A model generated the notes under the pieces. It saw only the letters and a program-made list of their open reading frames with translations, was not told where the DNA came from and did not search any database. This document shows positions 16,303 through 26,241 of a stretch of 64,000 nucleotides of DNA, piece by piece (the stretch's first letter is position 1; each line of letters starts with the position of its first letter). Made by a program: the position numbers and the translations under genes. This DNA is from Candidatus Nitrospira allomarina (lineage in GTDB: Bacteria > Nitrospirota > Nitrospiria > Nitrospirales > UBA8639), in the NCBI RefSeq assembly GCF_032050975.1, contig NZ_CP116967.1, forward strand, positions 4,151,001-4,215,000, read 5' to 3'.

Positions 16303-16800
16303 TTAGGTGACGGTTTTTTGGGGGTGCGCGGCGTCTGTAGGACCTGAGGCCTCCTCCCCCTCAGCCAACGACTCTGAATCATCAGACGACTCGCCGTCTG
16401 TGGCATCTTCGACCTCTTCTTCTGGTTCTTCAAACCAATTGACGAGCATGTCTTCCCACCAGGCCTCATTGACTTCCGAACCGGGATCTTCTCCAAAAAA
16501 TTCTGTCACCTGGTCTTTGGTAAAACTCGGATCAATGACCGTGGGTTTAAACAAGGCACGATCAATCACTTCCTTGGTGGCAAAGCCGCCCACAATCCAA
16601 GAAGGTGGATCGGCCCGGCGGGATTTGTAGGCTTGTAGCCCGACCTTAAGATACAGAAACGCTTTCCGTTGATCTTCGTCTTTCAATCCTGATGGGGGCA
16701 AACTTAAAGTCTTTTCAATTTTCTTTCTCCATTCCCGTGCATTGTACCGGGAAGTGATCAACTGGAGAACTTTTACCCCATCCTCTTTTTCCAGTGGCAT
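16303..16800 (-). CDS. Hypothetical acidic-tailed protein
   Basis: 165 residues, not recognised. A globular N-terminal part (about residues 1-120: LQLITSRYNAREWRKKIEKTLSLP, KAFLYLKVGLQAYKSRR, VGGFATKEVIDRALFKPTVIDPSFT) is followed by a very acidic low-complexity tail (EEPEEEVEDATDGESSDDSESLAEGEEAS). No signal or membrane segment. AAGGAG is 5 nt before the ATG. It lies downstream of tldE on the same strand (94 bp gap), so it may be the last gene of a tldD-tldE transcript. Confidence 0.7.
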   Translation of the reverse strand: MPLEKEDGVKVLQLITSRYNAREWRKKIEKTLSLPPSGLKDEDQRKAFLYLKVGLQAYKSRRADPPSWIVGGFATKEVIDRALFKPTVIDPSFTKDQVTEFFGEDPGSEVNEAWWEDMLVNWFEEPEEEVEDATDGESSDDSESLAEGEEASGPTDAAHPQKTVT

Positions 16801-16894
16801 CCTGACTCCTTATGGCCCTCGGGCCGCTTTTTGAATTCATGAAATAGAATAGGTAATCGATAGACTCTTGAATGGGTTCTTGTCCTCTATACCT

Positions 16895-18265
16895 CTAATG
16901 ACCGGCAACCATCATCTTGCGAATTTTAACCGTAGGACTGGCCACCCGGCCCCGAAATTCTAAATCATTCCCGACCATTTCAATATCCTTCAGGATCTGT
17001 TGTAAATTCCCGGCAATAGTGACTTCTTCCACCGGATGGGTTAGCTCTCCATTTTCAACCCAAAATCCCACCGCTCCCCGTGAATAGTCTCCCGTGACAA
17101 GGTTAACGCCAAATCCAATCAGATCCGTGACGTACAACCCTCGCTTCATTGACTTGAGAATTTCATCTGGTGAATAGGAGCCTGGCGAGAGAAATAAATT
17201 CGTGGCACCCACTGTCGGATTTTCCCCCACCGATCTTGATGCATTGCCCGTGGATGCCATTCCCAATTTTCGTCCTGAATACGTGTCTAACAGATAACTC
17301 GACAGCACGCCTCTATCGATCACTAAAGTTTTTCTCGTGGGCAACCCCTCACCATCAAATGGTCGAGACCCCAGCCCTCCGGCTAATCGACCATCATCAA
17401 CCACTGTCACCATATCTGAGGCAATAGATTTTCCGAGTTGTCCCAACAGAAACGAGGCCCCCTTATACAAGGAGTACCCGGATACCGCTGAGGAAATATG
17501 CCCAAGGAGGCCTTTGGCCGTTTCCGGATCGAAGATCACGGGAACTTCTTGTGTCGTAATGGCCCGACTGCCCAGGCGCCTCACGGTTCGGCGAGCGGCC
17601 TCCTGTCCAACCGATTCCGGGCTATCCAATTCATGAAATTTACGCTTCACGGAGTACCAATAGTCCCGCTGCATACCGCCATTTTGGCTGTCCAACGCGA
17701 TGGGCGACACGGAGAGTGAATAGGAAGAACTGGCGTACGACCCAACAAACCCATGGGAATTCGCCAACAGGATCGATCCATAGCCAGCCGAACACTCGGC
17801 CCCTTCAGAATTGGTGATGCGGGGATCTGCGGAAAATGCGGATTGTTCGGTTCGCTTGGCCAGGTCTATTTCCTCATCAACCGCCAATTGCCGATCATCT
17901 TTCATATCCATGTCAGGGATATCGACCACCATTTGATCCGGCGCTGGCAGTCCTGAAGTCTCATCTTCAACCACAGCTTTGGCCAAACTACATGTGTCAC
18001 TGACTAAACGATCCAACGAGACTTTGGAAAAATCCGATGTAGAAGAACTGGCTGACCGCTTGCCAAAAAACACCCGAATCCCCAAGACTTTCTCACGGGC
18101 TTTGGAGAGCCGATCCACCTCTGACATCCGCACCTGCACAGAGACTGAATCGCCTTCCGCTACAAGAAGATCCGCCTCCGTCGCCCCTAAAGCCTTGGCT
18201 CGTTTGAGAACCGTGGCGGCCAACTCGGGGAAACGGTCACCATGTGTAAGGGGCAAATTTGACAT
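16895..18265 (-). CDS. tldE: TldE/PmbA metalloprotease subunit
   Basis: TldE (PmbA), the non-metal subunit of the TldD/TldE heterodimeric protease that trims unfolded or modified peptides. From ATG 18265 (MSNLPLTHGDRF) it has 456 residues. The open frame extends to a GTG at 18322 that would overlap tldD, but that extension (ARRWADGYPSCF) does not look like the family. Typical segments: LLVAEGDSVSVQVRMSEVDRLSKA, VPVIFDPETAKGLLGHISSAVSG, RPFDGEGLPTRKTLVIDRGVLSSYLLDTYSGRKLG and GFGVNLVTGDYSRGAVGFWVENGE. The HExxxH site is absent, as expected for this subunit. It follows tldD by about 37 bp. Confidence 0.92.
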   Translation of the reverse strand: MSNLPLTHGDRFPELAATVLKRAKALGATEADLLVAEGDSVSVQVRMSEVDRLSKAREKVLGIRVFFGKRSASSSTSDFSKVSLDRLVSDTCSLAKAVVEDETSGLPAPDQMVVDIPDMDMKDDRQLAVDEEIDLAKRTEQSAFSADPRITNSEGAECSAGYGSILLANSHGFVGSYASSSYSLSVSPIALDSQNGGMQRDYWYSVKRKFHELDSPESVGQEAARRTVRRLGSRAITTQEVPVIFDPETAKGLLGHISSAVSGYSLYKGASFLLGQLGKSIASDMVTVVDDGRLAGGLGSRPFDGEGLPTRKTLVIDRGVLSSYLLDTYSGRKLGMASTGNASRSVGENPTVGATNLFLSPGSYSPDEILKSMKRGLYVTDLIGFGVNLVTGDYSRGAVGFWVENGELTHPVEEVTIAGNLQQILKDIEMVGNDLEFRGRVASPTVKIRKMMVAGH

Positions 18266-18302
18266 TATTAAATGGAAAGAAACAAAACAGGAGGGATATC
18301 CA

Positions 18303-19730
18303 TCAGCCCATCGCCGTGCCACCGACGATCATTTCATCGATTTTAATGGTAGGAAGTCCCACGCCGACGGGAACCGATTGTCCATCTTTTCCACAGGTCC
18401 CAATTCCTTCATCTAATTTCATATCATGTCCAACCATCGAAACTTTCTTGAGCACATCAGGACCGTTCCCAATCAACGTCGCTCCCTTGACCGGTTTGGT
18501 CACCTTCCCATCTTCGATCAGATAGGCTTCGCTGGCTGAAAAGACGAATTTTCCACTGGTGATATCAACCTGCCCACCCCCAAACGACACCGCATACAAA
18601 CCGTTTTTCACCGACCGAATGATATCCTGCGGATCGGATTCCCCTGCTAACATAAAGGTATTCGTCATACGTGGAAGGATAATACTCCGGAAATCCTCCC
18701 GTCTTCCATTTCCTGTTAACGGGATACCCATCAAACGGGCATTGAGGCGGTCCGTGATATAGCCGCGCAACACACCTTTTTCAATCAACATGGTTCGTGA
18801 CGTCGGCGTCCCCTCATCATCGATGTTCATCGAACCACGCCGAAATGGGAGCGTTCCATCATCCACGATGGTGCATAATTCGGATGCGACGGATTTCCCG
18901 ACTAAATCACTAAAGGCTGAGGTTTTGCGACGATTAAAATCCGCTTCCAACCCATGTCCGATGGCTTCGTGAAGCAGAATACCCGGCCATCCCCCACCTA
19001 ACACAACCGGCATGGTGCCGGCCGGAGCTTCAACCGCGCCCAGATTTACAATCGCCTGACGTGCAGCTTCTCGGGCAAACTCCATCGCGCGGTTCTGCTC
19101 CAGGTAAAAGGCAAATCCGACCCGCCCCCCACCTCCAAATGAGCCAACCTGGCGATTGGCTCCATCTTCGGCAATACAGCTAATTTGAAGACGAGAGAGA
19201 GGCTGCACATCCCCCACCAGTTGCCCTTGGGAGTTGATGACTAAGAATATTTTCTGTTCCGTGTTAAAAGACGCCATGACCTTGGTAATTCGCGGATCAT
19301 AACGCCTGGCTTCCACGTCAATTTTATTCAGTAAATCAACCCTAGCTTCGGTTGTAATGTCGGTGAGCGGCTGAGACAACGGATAGAGATTTTGGGAGGG
19401 CTGAGAACGATGAGTGACGGCTATGGGGTTGTCCCCTTGGGGAGAATCAGCAATATACCGTGCGGTATCAGCGGCTATTTCCAGGTCTCGTACAGATAGA
19501 TCATCTGAATAGGCAAACCCGGTTCGTTCTCCCGCCACCGCTCGAACTCCCGCCCCCTGGGAAATACTTTTGACTGCGCGCTTGACCAGGCTTTCCTCCA
19601 TAGAGACGGAATCGGTCACGCAGGACTCGACATACATGTCCACGTAATCCACTCCACGAGCAGTGGCCTTATTTAAGGCCTGGAGGACATCCTTTTCTTG
19701 GAGGGCAAAATCTGAAAGGCTGGGTACCAT
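18303..19730 (-). CDS. tldD: TldD metalloprotease subunit
   Basis: The zinc-bearing subunit of the TldD/TldE protease, 475 residues. The metal site is HEAIGHGLEADFNRR: HEAIGH at residues 254-259 with Glu262 downstream. The N-terminal domain (SLVKRAVKSISQGAGVRAV) and the C-terminal region (DEGTPTSRTMLIEKGVLRGYITDRLNA, KPVKGATLIGNGPDVL, GTCGKDGQSVPVGVGLPTIKIDEMIVGG) match the family end to end. It is the promoter-proximal gene of tldD-tldE and divergent from uppS with a 227-bp spacer. Confidence 0.95.
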   Translation of the reverse strand: MVPSLSDFALQEKDVLQALNKATARGVDYVDMYVESCVTDSVSMEESLVKRAVKSISQGAGVRAVAGERTGFAYSDDLSVRDLEIAADTARYIADSPQGDNPIAVTHRSQPSQNLYPLSQPLTDITTEARVDLLNKIDVEARRYDPRITKVMASFNTEQKIFLVINSQGQLVGDVQPLSRLQISCIAEDGANRQVGSFGGGGRVGFAFYLEQNRAMEFAREAARQAIVNLGAVEAPAGTMPVVLGGGWPGILLHEAIGHGLEADFNRRKTSAFSDLVGKSVASELCTIVDDGTLPFRRGSMNIDDEGTPTSRTMLIEKGVLRGYITDRLNARLMGIPLTGNGRREDFRSIILPRMTNTFMLAGESDPQDIIRSVKNGLYAVSFGGGQVDITSGKFVFSASEAYLIEDGKVTKPVKGATLIGNGPDVLKKVSMVGHDMKLDEGIGTCGKDGQSVPVGVGLPTIKIDEMIVGGTAMG

Positions 19731-19957
19731 AGGATATCAATTACAACGAAGTACGTAATCAGAACGAAACAAAAATCGAGTATAGCCCATCTCCCAGGTG
19801 GGCGCAATTTCCAGTGAAGAACGTCTCGATGGTAATTTGACAAGAATCGCTTTCATTATTAGACTGAAATTGTTGTGAAATTTTGCCTAGCTCCTAAAAT
19901 CTTTCAATAGAATTCCAACGCAATTCTTATCCTTACGATCGGGTTCAGCACAATTCC

Positions 19958-20743
19958 ATGGATGAATTTCACTCGGTGGAAGCAAGACAAGTTGCTGAAG
20001 GCGAATTGCTGGATCAACTTGACCTCACATCCCTCCCCAGACATATCGCAATCATTATGGATGGCAATGGCCGATGGGCCGCTCAACGCGGGTTGCCTCG
20101 AATTGCCGGTCACAAAGAAGGTCTCCGGGCGCTTCAAGATGTTCTGGAAATTGGGCATGAACTCACGATTCCTTATATCACCATCTATGCATTTTCGCAG
20201 GAAAATTGGAAACGGCCTCATTCCGAAATTCGACTGCTTATGGGGTTACTCGAGCAGTACCTGCATCAAGAACGCCAACGGTTTCAGGAGCGCCAGGTAC
20301 GATTTCTGCCAATTGGACGACTGGAACAACTACCCCCTTCCGTCCGTTCGCTGGCCTTAGAGGTGGCAGAGGAAACCCGCCATCTGACTCAGCGGACGCT
20401 GGCGGTCGCCCTCAGCTATGGGGGACGAACCGAGATTGTCGATGCCGTGCGGAAAGTCGCAATCGAGGTTCAGATGGGATCGCTCACACCAGACCAAATT
20501 GATGAATCCTTGTTTGAACAATATCTCGGCACATGGGGTCTGCCGGATCCAGATTTGCTCATCCGTACATCTGGAGAGGCGCGAATCAGCAATTTCCTTC
20601 CCTGGCAAATTGCCTACACCGAACTCTATTTCACCAAAACCCTGTGGCCTGATTTTCGTCGCGTTGAGACTCTTCTCGCCTTACTCGATTATCAAAAACG
20701 GGAGCGTCGTTTTGGCCGAATCACTCAAACCGTTTCGCCATAA
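19958..20743 (+). CDS. uppS: Isoprenyl transferase (undecaprenyl diphosphate synthase)
   Basis: A cis-prenyltransferase that builds the C55 undecaprenyl diphosphate carrier for peptidoglycan and exopolysaccharide. 261 residues, with the family motifs IAIIMDGNGRWAAQRGLPRIAGHKEG (catalytic Asp35), YAFSQENWKRP, ALSYGGRTEIVDAV, and DLLIRTSGEARISNFLPWQIAYTELYFT. It leads the string uppS-cdsA-dxr-rseP-proS, an order widely conserved in bacteria. Its product is also the lipid carrier required by the polysaccharide cluster at 45-64 kb. Confidence 0.96.
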   Translation: MDEFHSVEARQVAEGELLDQLDLTSLPRHIAIIMDGNGRWAAQRGLPRIAGHKEGLRALQDVLEIGHELTIPYITIYAFSQENWKRPHSEIRLLMGLLEQYLHQERQRFQERQVRFLPIGRLEQLPPSVRSLALEVAEETRHLTQRTLAVALSYGGRTEIVDAVRKVAIEVQMGSLTPDQIDESLFEQYLGTWGLPDPDLLIRTSGEARISNFLPWQIAYTELYFTKTLWPDFRRVETLLALLDYQKRERRFGRITQTVSP

Positions 20744-20823
20744 AACCGTCTGTGGCTTTCCTGCATACCTGGCACTCTTCTTCTTGTTTATCTGACGCAC
20801 TGCCCCTTTTACTCCTATAAACA

Positions 20824-21630
20824 ATGGATCCCCGTCGACTGTACTCAGCCATCGTATTTATTCCTTTGCTCTATGCGGGAATACGCTATTCTCCACCTTG
20901 GCTGCTTTCTCTCCTGATTGGCACAGCTTCTCTCCTCGCATTATGGGAATTCCTCACGCTTTACTTTGGACCAACCGGCACTCTTGGCAGCAAGATAATC
21001 TCCTGTCTTGGTGGCGCCATACTCCTTGTCGCCATGTACACCGGCTACTCCCAAGCCTTGAACCTCTGGCTCTTAGGAATCGTTATGATTGTTTTAACCG
21101 GGTTTTTTATAGCCCCGACAGCCATGAGGCAACGGCTCCCTTTATGGACGGCCTATCCCTTTGGAATTCTTTATGTCGTGGTTTTGCTCGGGCATTTCAT
21201 ACTCCTCCGGCAACTGCCCCATGGAATCGCCTTAATCTTTTTCGTCTTAGCGATCACATGGTTAGCTGATACCGGTGGATTTGTCGTAGGTTTAAGTCTT
21301 GGACGACATGCCCTGGCGCCAGCCCTGAGTCCTAAAAAAACGATTGAAGGTTTGATCGGAGGGGTACTTTTTTCTTTGCTGGGAGGCCTTATCAGCCACT
21401 TTTGGTTTCTCCCCTTTTTCTCGTTGGGGGAATGCGCTATTCTCGGCATGGGTATGGCCATAATCGGAGCGCTTGGGGATCTTGCAGAATCCGCGATCAA
21501 ACGTAGCGTGAGTGTCAAGGATTCAGGCACAATCATTCCAGGACATGGGGGAGTGTTGGATCGTGTGGACAGTCTGCTCTTTACCGGACCGGCCTTTTAC
21601 TACTATGCCCTATTCACGGGCCCAACCTAA
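20824..21630 (+). CDS. cdsA: Phosphatidate cytidylyltransferase
   Basis: An inner-membrane enzyme making CDP-diacylglycerol from CTP and phosphatidate. 268 residues, with about seven to eight hydrophobic helices. The signature is present in two parts: the LSPKKTIEGLIGG loop and the C-terminal KDSGTIIPGHGGVLDRVDSLLF (CDP-alcohol/CTP-binding signature). It follows uppS by 80 bp and precedes dxr by 36 bp. Confidence 0.94.
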   Translation: MDPRRLYSAIVFIPLLYAGIRYSPPWLLSLLIGTASLLALWEFLTLYFGPTGTLGSKIISCLGGAILLVAMYTGYSQALNLWLLGIVMIVLTGFFIAPTAMRQRLPLWTAYPFGILYVVVLLGHFILLRQLPHGIALIFFVLAITWLADTGGFVVGLSLGRHALAPALSPKKTIEGLIGGVLFSLLGGLISHFWFLPFFSLGECAILGMGMAIIGALGDLAESAIKRSVSVKDSGTIIPGHGGVLDRVDSLLFTGPAFYYYALFTGPT

Positions 21631-21666
21631 TAACCAGACCGTGCACAACCATAGGGAGAGAATCTG

Positions 21667-22836
21667 GTGAAACACATCGTCATCTTAGGATCTACCGGAT
21701 CGATTGGGAACAGTACATTGGATGTGATCTCCAGATTCCCTGATGAATTTCAAGTAGTCGGCTTAGCCGCAGGATCAAATGATCAGGCTCTTGAGGAACA
21801 GATCCGCATCTTCAAGCCAGAAGTGGTTGCGCTCTCCTCCCCGGATGCTGCCAATCGATTGCGAACACGGATGGGACGCACGTCCACGGAAATTTTGGAC
21901 GGAGAGCAGGGGCTCTGCGCCGTCGCCAGTGCATCGAAAGGTGACTTAGTGATTTCTGCGATCGTCGGCGGAGCAGGACTCAAGCCAACCTTGACAGCCA
22001 TTCAAGCAGGCCGGCAGGTTGCGCTTGCCAACAAAGAGCCGATGGTCATGGCAGGCCGGTTAATGCAATTGGAAGCCCACAAACATGGCGTCACCATTTT
22101 TCCCATCGATAGTGAGCATAGCGCCATTTTCCAATCGATGGAAGGACACCGAAAGATAGATATTCGCCGGATCGTGTTAACCGCTTCCGGCGGGCCATTT
22201 TGGGATTGGCCAATCAATGACCTGGAACACGTGACCCCCGAACAAGCCATGCAACATCCAAATTGGAAAATGGGTGCTAAAATCACCACCGACTCAGCCA
22301 CCTTGATGAATAAAGGCCTGGAGGTGATTGAAGCCCGATGGCTCTTTGATATCCCTCACGATCAAATCGATGTCGTCATTCACCGAGAAAGTATTATCCA
22401 CTCTTTGGTAGAATATTGTGATGGGTCAGTCATCGCACAATTAGGACACCCGGACATGCGAACACCAATTTCCTATGCTCTTAAATACCCGGAACGCATT
22501 CCTTTGAATCCTCCACTCCTGGATTTAGGAAAAATTGGGAAATTTACGTTTTATCCAACTGATTCGAAAAAATTTCCCTGTCTCCAGTTAGCCTATGACG
22601 CACTGGCAGGAGCGGACGGACTCCCACCCGCATTAAACGCCGCAAATGAAATCGCCGTTGATGCCTTCCTGAAGGAACGAATTGCCTTTTTGGATATTCC
22701 CAGAGTCATTCAGGAAACAATGAATGCCTATATTGCGACTCCCGTTACATCCATTGAAGATGCCCTGGAGGTAGACCAATGGGCCCGACGCACAGCCACA
22801 GAAATGATGAAAGCCTGTTCCTCTTCACCAATATAA
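21667..22836 (+). CDS. dxr: 1-deoxy-D-xylulose 5-phosphate reductoisomerase
   Basis: The second step of the MEP isoprenoid pathway (DXP to MEP, NADPH- and divalent-metal-dependent), feeding UppS and the hopanoid genes of this window. 389 residues. NADPH motif GSTGSIGNSTLDV is near residue 8; ALANKEPMV, the metal-site DSEHSAIFQSMEGH, TASGGPFWDWP, HPNWKMGAKITTDSATLMNKGLEVIEA and VHRESIIHSLVEYCDGSV are all present. The start is GTG, with GGGAGAG upstream. Confidence 0.96.
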   Translation: MKHIVILGSTGSIGNSTLDVISRFPDEFQVVGLAAGSNDQALEEQIRIFKPEVVALSSPDAANRLRTRMGRTSTEILDGEQGLCAVASASKGDLVISAIVGGAGLKPTLTAIQAGRQVALANKEPMVMAGRLMQLEAHKHGVTIFPIDSEHSAIFQSMEGHRKIDIRRIVLTASGGPFWDWPINDLEHVTPEQAMQHPNWKMGAKITTDSATLMNKGLEVIEARWLFDIPHDQIDVVIHRESIIHSLVEYCDGSVIAQLGHPDMRTPISYALKYPERIPLNPPLLDLGKIGKFTFYPTDSKKFPCLQLAYDALAGADGLPPALNAANEIAVDAFLKERIAFLDIPRVIQETMNAYIATPVTSIEDALEVDQWARRTATEMMKACSSSPI

Positions 22837-22856
22837 TAAACCCGCGATAAACACCC

Positions 22857-24248
22857 ATGAATAACCTCCTGTCATTTTCTCCAGATTCCATCTTTCTATT
22901 CGGACAAAAGTTATGGTGGTTCCTGGTCGTACTGGGAGTCCTTGTGACTTTTCACGAATACGGCCATTATCTGGCCGCTCGATGGGTGGGAGTCAGGGTC
23001 CTCAAATTTTCCATCGGTTTTGGACCAAAACTCATTGGTCGCAAGATTGGCGATACGGAATATCTTTTGGCAGCGATTCCGCTTGGCGGATATGTCAAAT
23101 TATATGGGGAGGAAGTGTCAGAGGCTGTTTCACCTGCTGAACAACGTGAATCCTTCATTCACCAGTCGCTTCCTCACAAAACGTTGATTGTGGCGGCTGG
23201 CCCCGGATTCAACTTTATTCTCAGTTACCTGATCTTTACGGGAATGCTGGCCTTGGGGTCACCCCTCTTTGTGCCCAGCATTGACAACATCACACCGGTC
23301 ATTGAAGCTATCACCCCCGACTCCCCAGCCGAAACTGCCGGATTACACATCGGTGATCGGGTGATCCGGGCCAATGAAGAAGACATCTCGACTCTGGGTG
23401 AACTTTACCAACAGGTCGGTAAGGCCCATGGGCGTCCCGTCACACTGGATGTCATTCGTGGGGATACCGTTAAAACGCTGATCATCACTCCAACGGTTCA
23501 AATGGTGCCGGATCGCCCGGACGAGCCTCAATACATTTTAGGCATTGAGGATCATGCTCCGCTTGTCGGGGGAGTCATGCCGGACACTCCTGCCATGGCC
23601 GCGGGACTTCAACAAGATGACCGAATTATCCAAATTAATGACACCCCGATTGTCACCTGGTCTCAAATGACCGAGATCGTTCGCCAACACCCTGAAACCC
23701 CTTTAGAAGTTCAGGTCGATCGCGGAGGACAGATCTTCTCCCTTCGCATCACCCCTGAAGGCCAAACGGTTACCTCTTCCGATGGGGAAACCCAGTCTGT
23801 TGGCCGCATTGGGATTAAACTAGCCGGTGCGGGTACGGTGCTCAAAAGCACCTCTTTATTTCTCGCCCCCTGGGATGGACTCAAGGCCACATGGAAATGG
23901 TGTGAACTCACCGTTATTGGTTTATACAAACTCTTGACGGGAGAAATTTCTTCAAAGCATCTCGGTGGCCCGCTGATGATTGCCAGTGTGTCAGGCGAAC
24001 AAGCCCAACAGGGCCTTGCCAGCGTCGTGTGGCTTATTGCGATTTTAAGTATTAATTTGGGAATTTTGAATTTGCTACCCATTCCCATTCTTGATGGAGG
24101 GCACCTCTTCTTTTTTGCCTGTGAAGGCATATTAGGCCGCCCGTTAGGAGACCGGTCGAGAGAAATGGCCCAACAAGTTGGACTGGTCTTATTGGTCTTC
24201 CTGATGGCCTATGCGACCTGGAATGACATCAGTCGCCTACTCCAATAA
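22857..24248 (+). CDS. rseP: Site-2 intramembrane protease RseP
   Basis: A zinc M50 intramembrane protease that cleaves membrane-anchored anti-sigma factors and signal-peptide remnants. 463 residues. The first helix carries HEYGH (residues 33-37, zinc site). Two PDZ-like domains follow (ITPDSPAETAGLHIGDRVI and VMPDTPAMAAGLQQDDRII). The last helices carry the LNLLPIPILDGGHLFFFACEGILGRP motif with the third metal ligand (LDG). Twenty bp separate it from dxr. Tandem PDZ domains are typical of the E. coli-type enzyme. Confidence 0.95.
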   Translation: MNNLLSFSPDSIFLFGQKLWWFLVVLGVLVTFHEYGHYLAARWVGVRVLKFSIGFGPKLIGRKIGDTEYLLAAIPLGGYVKLYGEEVSEAVSPAEQRESFIHQSLPHKTLIVAAGPGFNFILSYLIFTGMLALGSPLFVPSIDNITPVIEAITPDSPAETAGLHIGDRVIRANEEDISTLGELYQQVGKAHGRPVTLDVIRGDTVKTLIITPTVQMVPDRPDEPQYILGIEDHAPLVGGVMPDTPAMAAGLQQDDRIIQINDTPIVTWSQMTEIVRQHPETPLEVQVDRGGQIFSLRITPEGQTVTSSDGETQSVGRIGIKLAGAGTVLKSTSLFLAPWDGLKATWKWCELTVIGLYKLLTGEISSKHLGGPLMIASVSGEQAQQGLASVVWLIAILSINLGILNLLPIPILDGGHLFFFACEGILGRPLGDRSREMAQQVGLVLLVFLMAYATWNDISRLLQ

Positions 24249-24341
24249 TTCCACCCAGTTGAACGTCTCGTTGCCTGTTGCTATCCATGTGAGTTCCCCC
24301 TGCGACTCAGTCTGTCCTCAACCATATAACCAGGTGTCTTC

Positions 24342-26063
24342 ATGCGTGTATCACAAACATTAATTCCCACGATGCGACAAGATCCCGGGGAAGCTGAAGT
24401 GGTCAGCCACCGCCTCATGCTTCGCGCGGGCATGATCCGAAAAGTCGCCGCCGGCATTTATTCCTACCTTCCTCTAGGATTGAGGGTCATTCGGAAAATT
24501 GAGACCATTGTTCGCGAAGAGATGAACCGGATAGGAGCGCAAGAATTGTTACTACCGATTTTATCCTCGGCCGAGCTTTGGAAGGAAACAGATCGCTGGG
24601 ATTTCTACGGAAAGGAACTATTCCGATTACATGATCGGCATGAGCGCGACTTTTGCCTGGGCCCCACTCACGAAGAAGTCGTCACCGATTTATTCCGTCG
24701 AGAGGTCAGCTCCTATCGTCAATTGCCCGTCACGCTGTATCAAATCCAAACGAAATTTCGCGATGAAATCCGCCCCCGGTTTGGCATCATGCGAGGGCGT
24801 GAATTCATCATGAAAGATGCGTATAGCTTTGATCAAGATGTGGCAGGAGCCAAACATACGTACCAAGCTATGTACGACGCCTATTGCCGCATTTTTTCCC
24901 GCATGGGCCTCGAATTTCGTCCAGTGGAGGCCGATACCGGCTTGATCGGTGGCATCTCTTCTCACGAATTCATGGTCCTAGCCAATACCGGCGAAGAACT
25001 CATCGTTTTTGATCCTGACACGCAATATGCAGCCAATGTCGAACGGGCCGAAATTGCCCCACCCACCATCGGGAAGCCTGAGGCCGCACTACCGCTCGAA
25101 AAAGTCTCTACACCCAATGCTAAATCAGTTGAAGAGGTGTGCGCCTTTCTCAACATGCCTCCTTCCCGCCTGGTGAAAACCCTTCTGTATCAGACTGGCA
25201 CGAATGAGATAACCGCAGTCTTGATCCGAGGGGACCATCAAGCGAACGAAATTAAAATTCAACGACACCTTGGTATTCATGAATTATCATTGGCGACCCC
25301 AGAGATGGTCCTCCGCTTCACAACGGCCCCAGTCGGCTTTGTGGGCCCGATCGGTCTTCAGAAAATTCGAATTCTGGCTGACCAGGCCGTGGCTGTTTTG
25401 AGTAATTTCATTGTGGGTGGAAACGAACCAGACGTTCACCTCATTCATGTCAATATTGATCGGGATTTTGTCATTGAGAGCATAGGAGATTTTCGCCAAG
25501 CCCAAGCCGGTGATCCTTCCCCACGTGGAGGCAGCCCGCTCCAAACAGCCAGAGGAATCGAGGTGGGGCATATCTTTATGCTAGGGACAAAATATAGTGA
25601 AAAAATGGGGGCAACCTACCTGGATGCTCAAGGTCAGACCCTTCCTGCTGTAATGGGATGCTATGGCATTGGTGTCAGCAGAGCAGCGGCCGCAGCCATT
25701 GAACAAAACCATGACGACAAAGGCATCTGTTGGCCCATGCCCATTGCCCCTTTTCAGGTCCACATCTTTTCGGTCACCGCATCAGAAAATGTACGTCAAG
25801 CTTCCGAGCAGCTTTATCAGGACCTTTCCCAAAACGGGATAGAGGTATTACTTGACGACCGAGAGGAACGAGGTGGAGTTAAGTTTAACGATGCAGATTT
25901 GCTCGGCATTCCTTTCCATATTATCCTTGGGGATAAGGGACTGGCACAAAACACCATTGAAATTAAAGACCGTAAAACTGGCGAAAAGCATCACATTCCC
26001 CGTGAGAAGGCATGTGAGTGGATAACTGCCACAGTCAGAGCAAAACTCGTATTTCAAACATGA
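24342..26063 (+). CDS. proS: Prolyl-tRNA synthetase, bacterial type
   Basis: A class II synthetase of 573 residues that charges tRNA-Pro. Motif 1 region (GIYSYLPLGLRVIRKIETIVREEMNRIGAQELLLP), motif 2 (FRDEIRPRFGIMRGREFIMKDAYSF), an inserted editing domain (about 230-380, with RLVKTLLYQTG and VLIRGDHQANEIK), motif 3 (MGCYGIGVSRAAAAAIEQNHDD) and the anticodon-binding domain (VLLDDREERGGVKFNDADLLGIP) identify the bacterial type with an INS domain. It is the last gene of the uppS string. An AT-rich gap follows. Confidence 0.96.
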   Translation: MRVSQTLIPTMRQDPGEAEVVSHRLMLRAGMIRKVAAGIYSYLPLGLRVIRKIETIVREEMNRIGAQELLLPILSSAELWKETDRWDFYGKELFRLHDRHERDFCLGPTHEEVVTDLFRREVSSYRQLPVTLYQIQTKFRDEIRPRFGIMRGREFIMKDAYSFDQDVAGAKHTYQAMYDAYCRIFSRMGLEFRPVEADTGLIGGISSHEFMVLANTGEELIVFDPDTQYAANVERAEIAPPTIGKPEAALPLEKVSTPNAKSVEEVCAFLNMPPSRLVKTLLYQTGTNEITAVLIRGDHQANEIKIQRHLGIHELSLATPEMVLRFTTAPVGFVGPIGLQKIRILADQAVAVLSNFIVGGNEPDVHLIHVNIDRDFVIESIGDFRQAQAGDPSPRGGSPLQTARGIEVGHIFMLGTKYSEKMGATYLDAQGQTLPAVMGCYGIGVSRAAAAAIEQNHDDKGICWPMPIAPFQVHIFSVTASENVRQASEQLYQDLSQNGIEVLLDDREERGGVKFNDADLLGIPFHIILGDKGLAQNTIEIKDRKTGEKHHIPREKACEWITATVRAKLVFQT

Positions 26064-26120
26064 TAAATTAAGGAAAACAGATCAAATTCAGGTTGGTTAC
26101 CGATGCCCACTCATGCATGG

Positions 26121-26126
26121 TATAAT
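26121..26126 (+). promoter_or_regulatory. Candidate -10 element upstream of the leader ORF and BFN genes
   Basis: A perfect TATAAT at 26121-26126, about 44 bp before the leader ORF start. No good -35 at 16-18 bp (nearest is a weak TTACCG-like stretch), so it would be a weak or activated sigma-70 promoter if real. It is followed by a T8 run. Confidence 0.35.
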
Positions 26127-26157
26127 TTTTTTTGAAACCAAATTGCTCTCTATTCTT

Positions 26158-26241
26158 AAGGAGGATCTCATGACGAGATCCCAATCCAAAGCATACGGAG
26201 ATAGACAAGCCCTTATTTTCATTGACAATACCTATTATTGA
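26158..26241 (+). promoter_or_regulatory. Leader-like mini-ORF with its start codon in a hairpin loop
   Basis: AAGGAGG (26158-26164) lies 5 nt before an ATG at 26170 that opens a 23-codon ORF (begins MTRSQSKAYG, ends IDNTYY) stopping at 26239-26241. GGATCTC (26163-26169) and GAGATCC (26175-26181) form a perfect 7-bp stem. Its 5-nt loop is ATGAC, so the start codon is in the loop and the Shine-Dalgarno runs into the stem. The next gene (26308, BFN) has almost no Shine-Dalgarno of its own. This may be a translated leader or an RNA switch; expression is unproven. Confidence 0.45.
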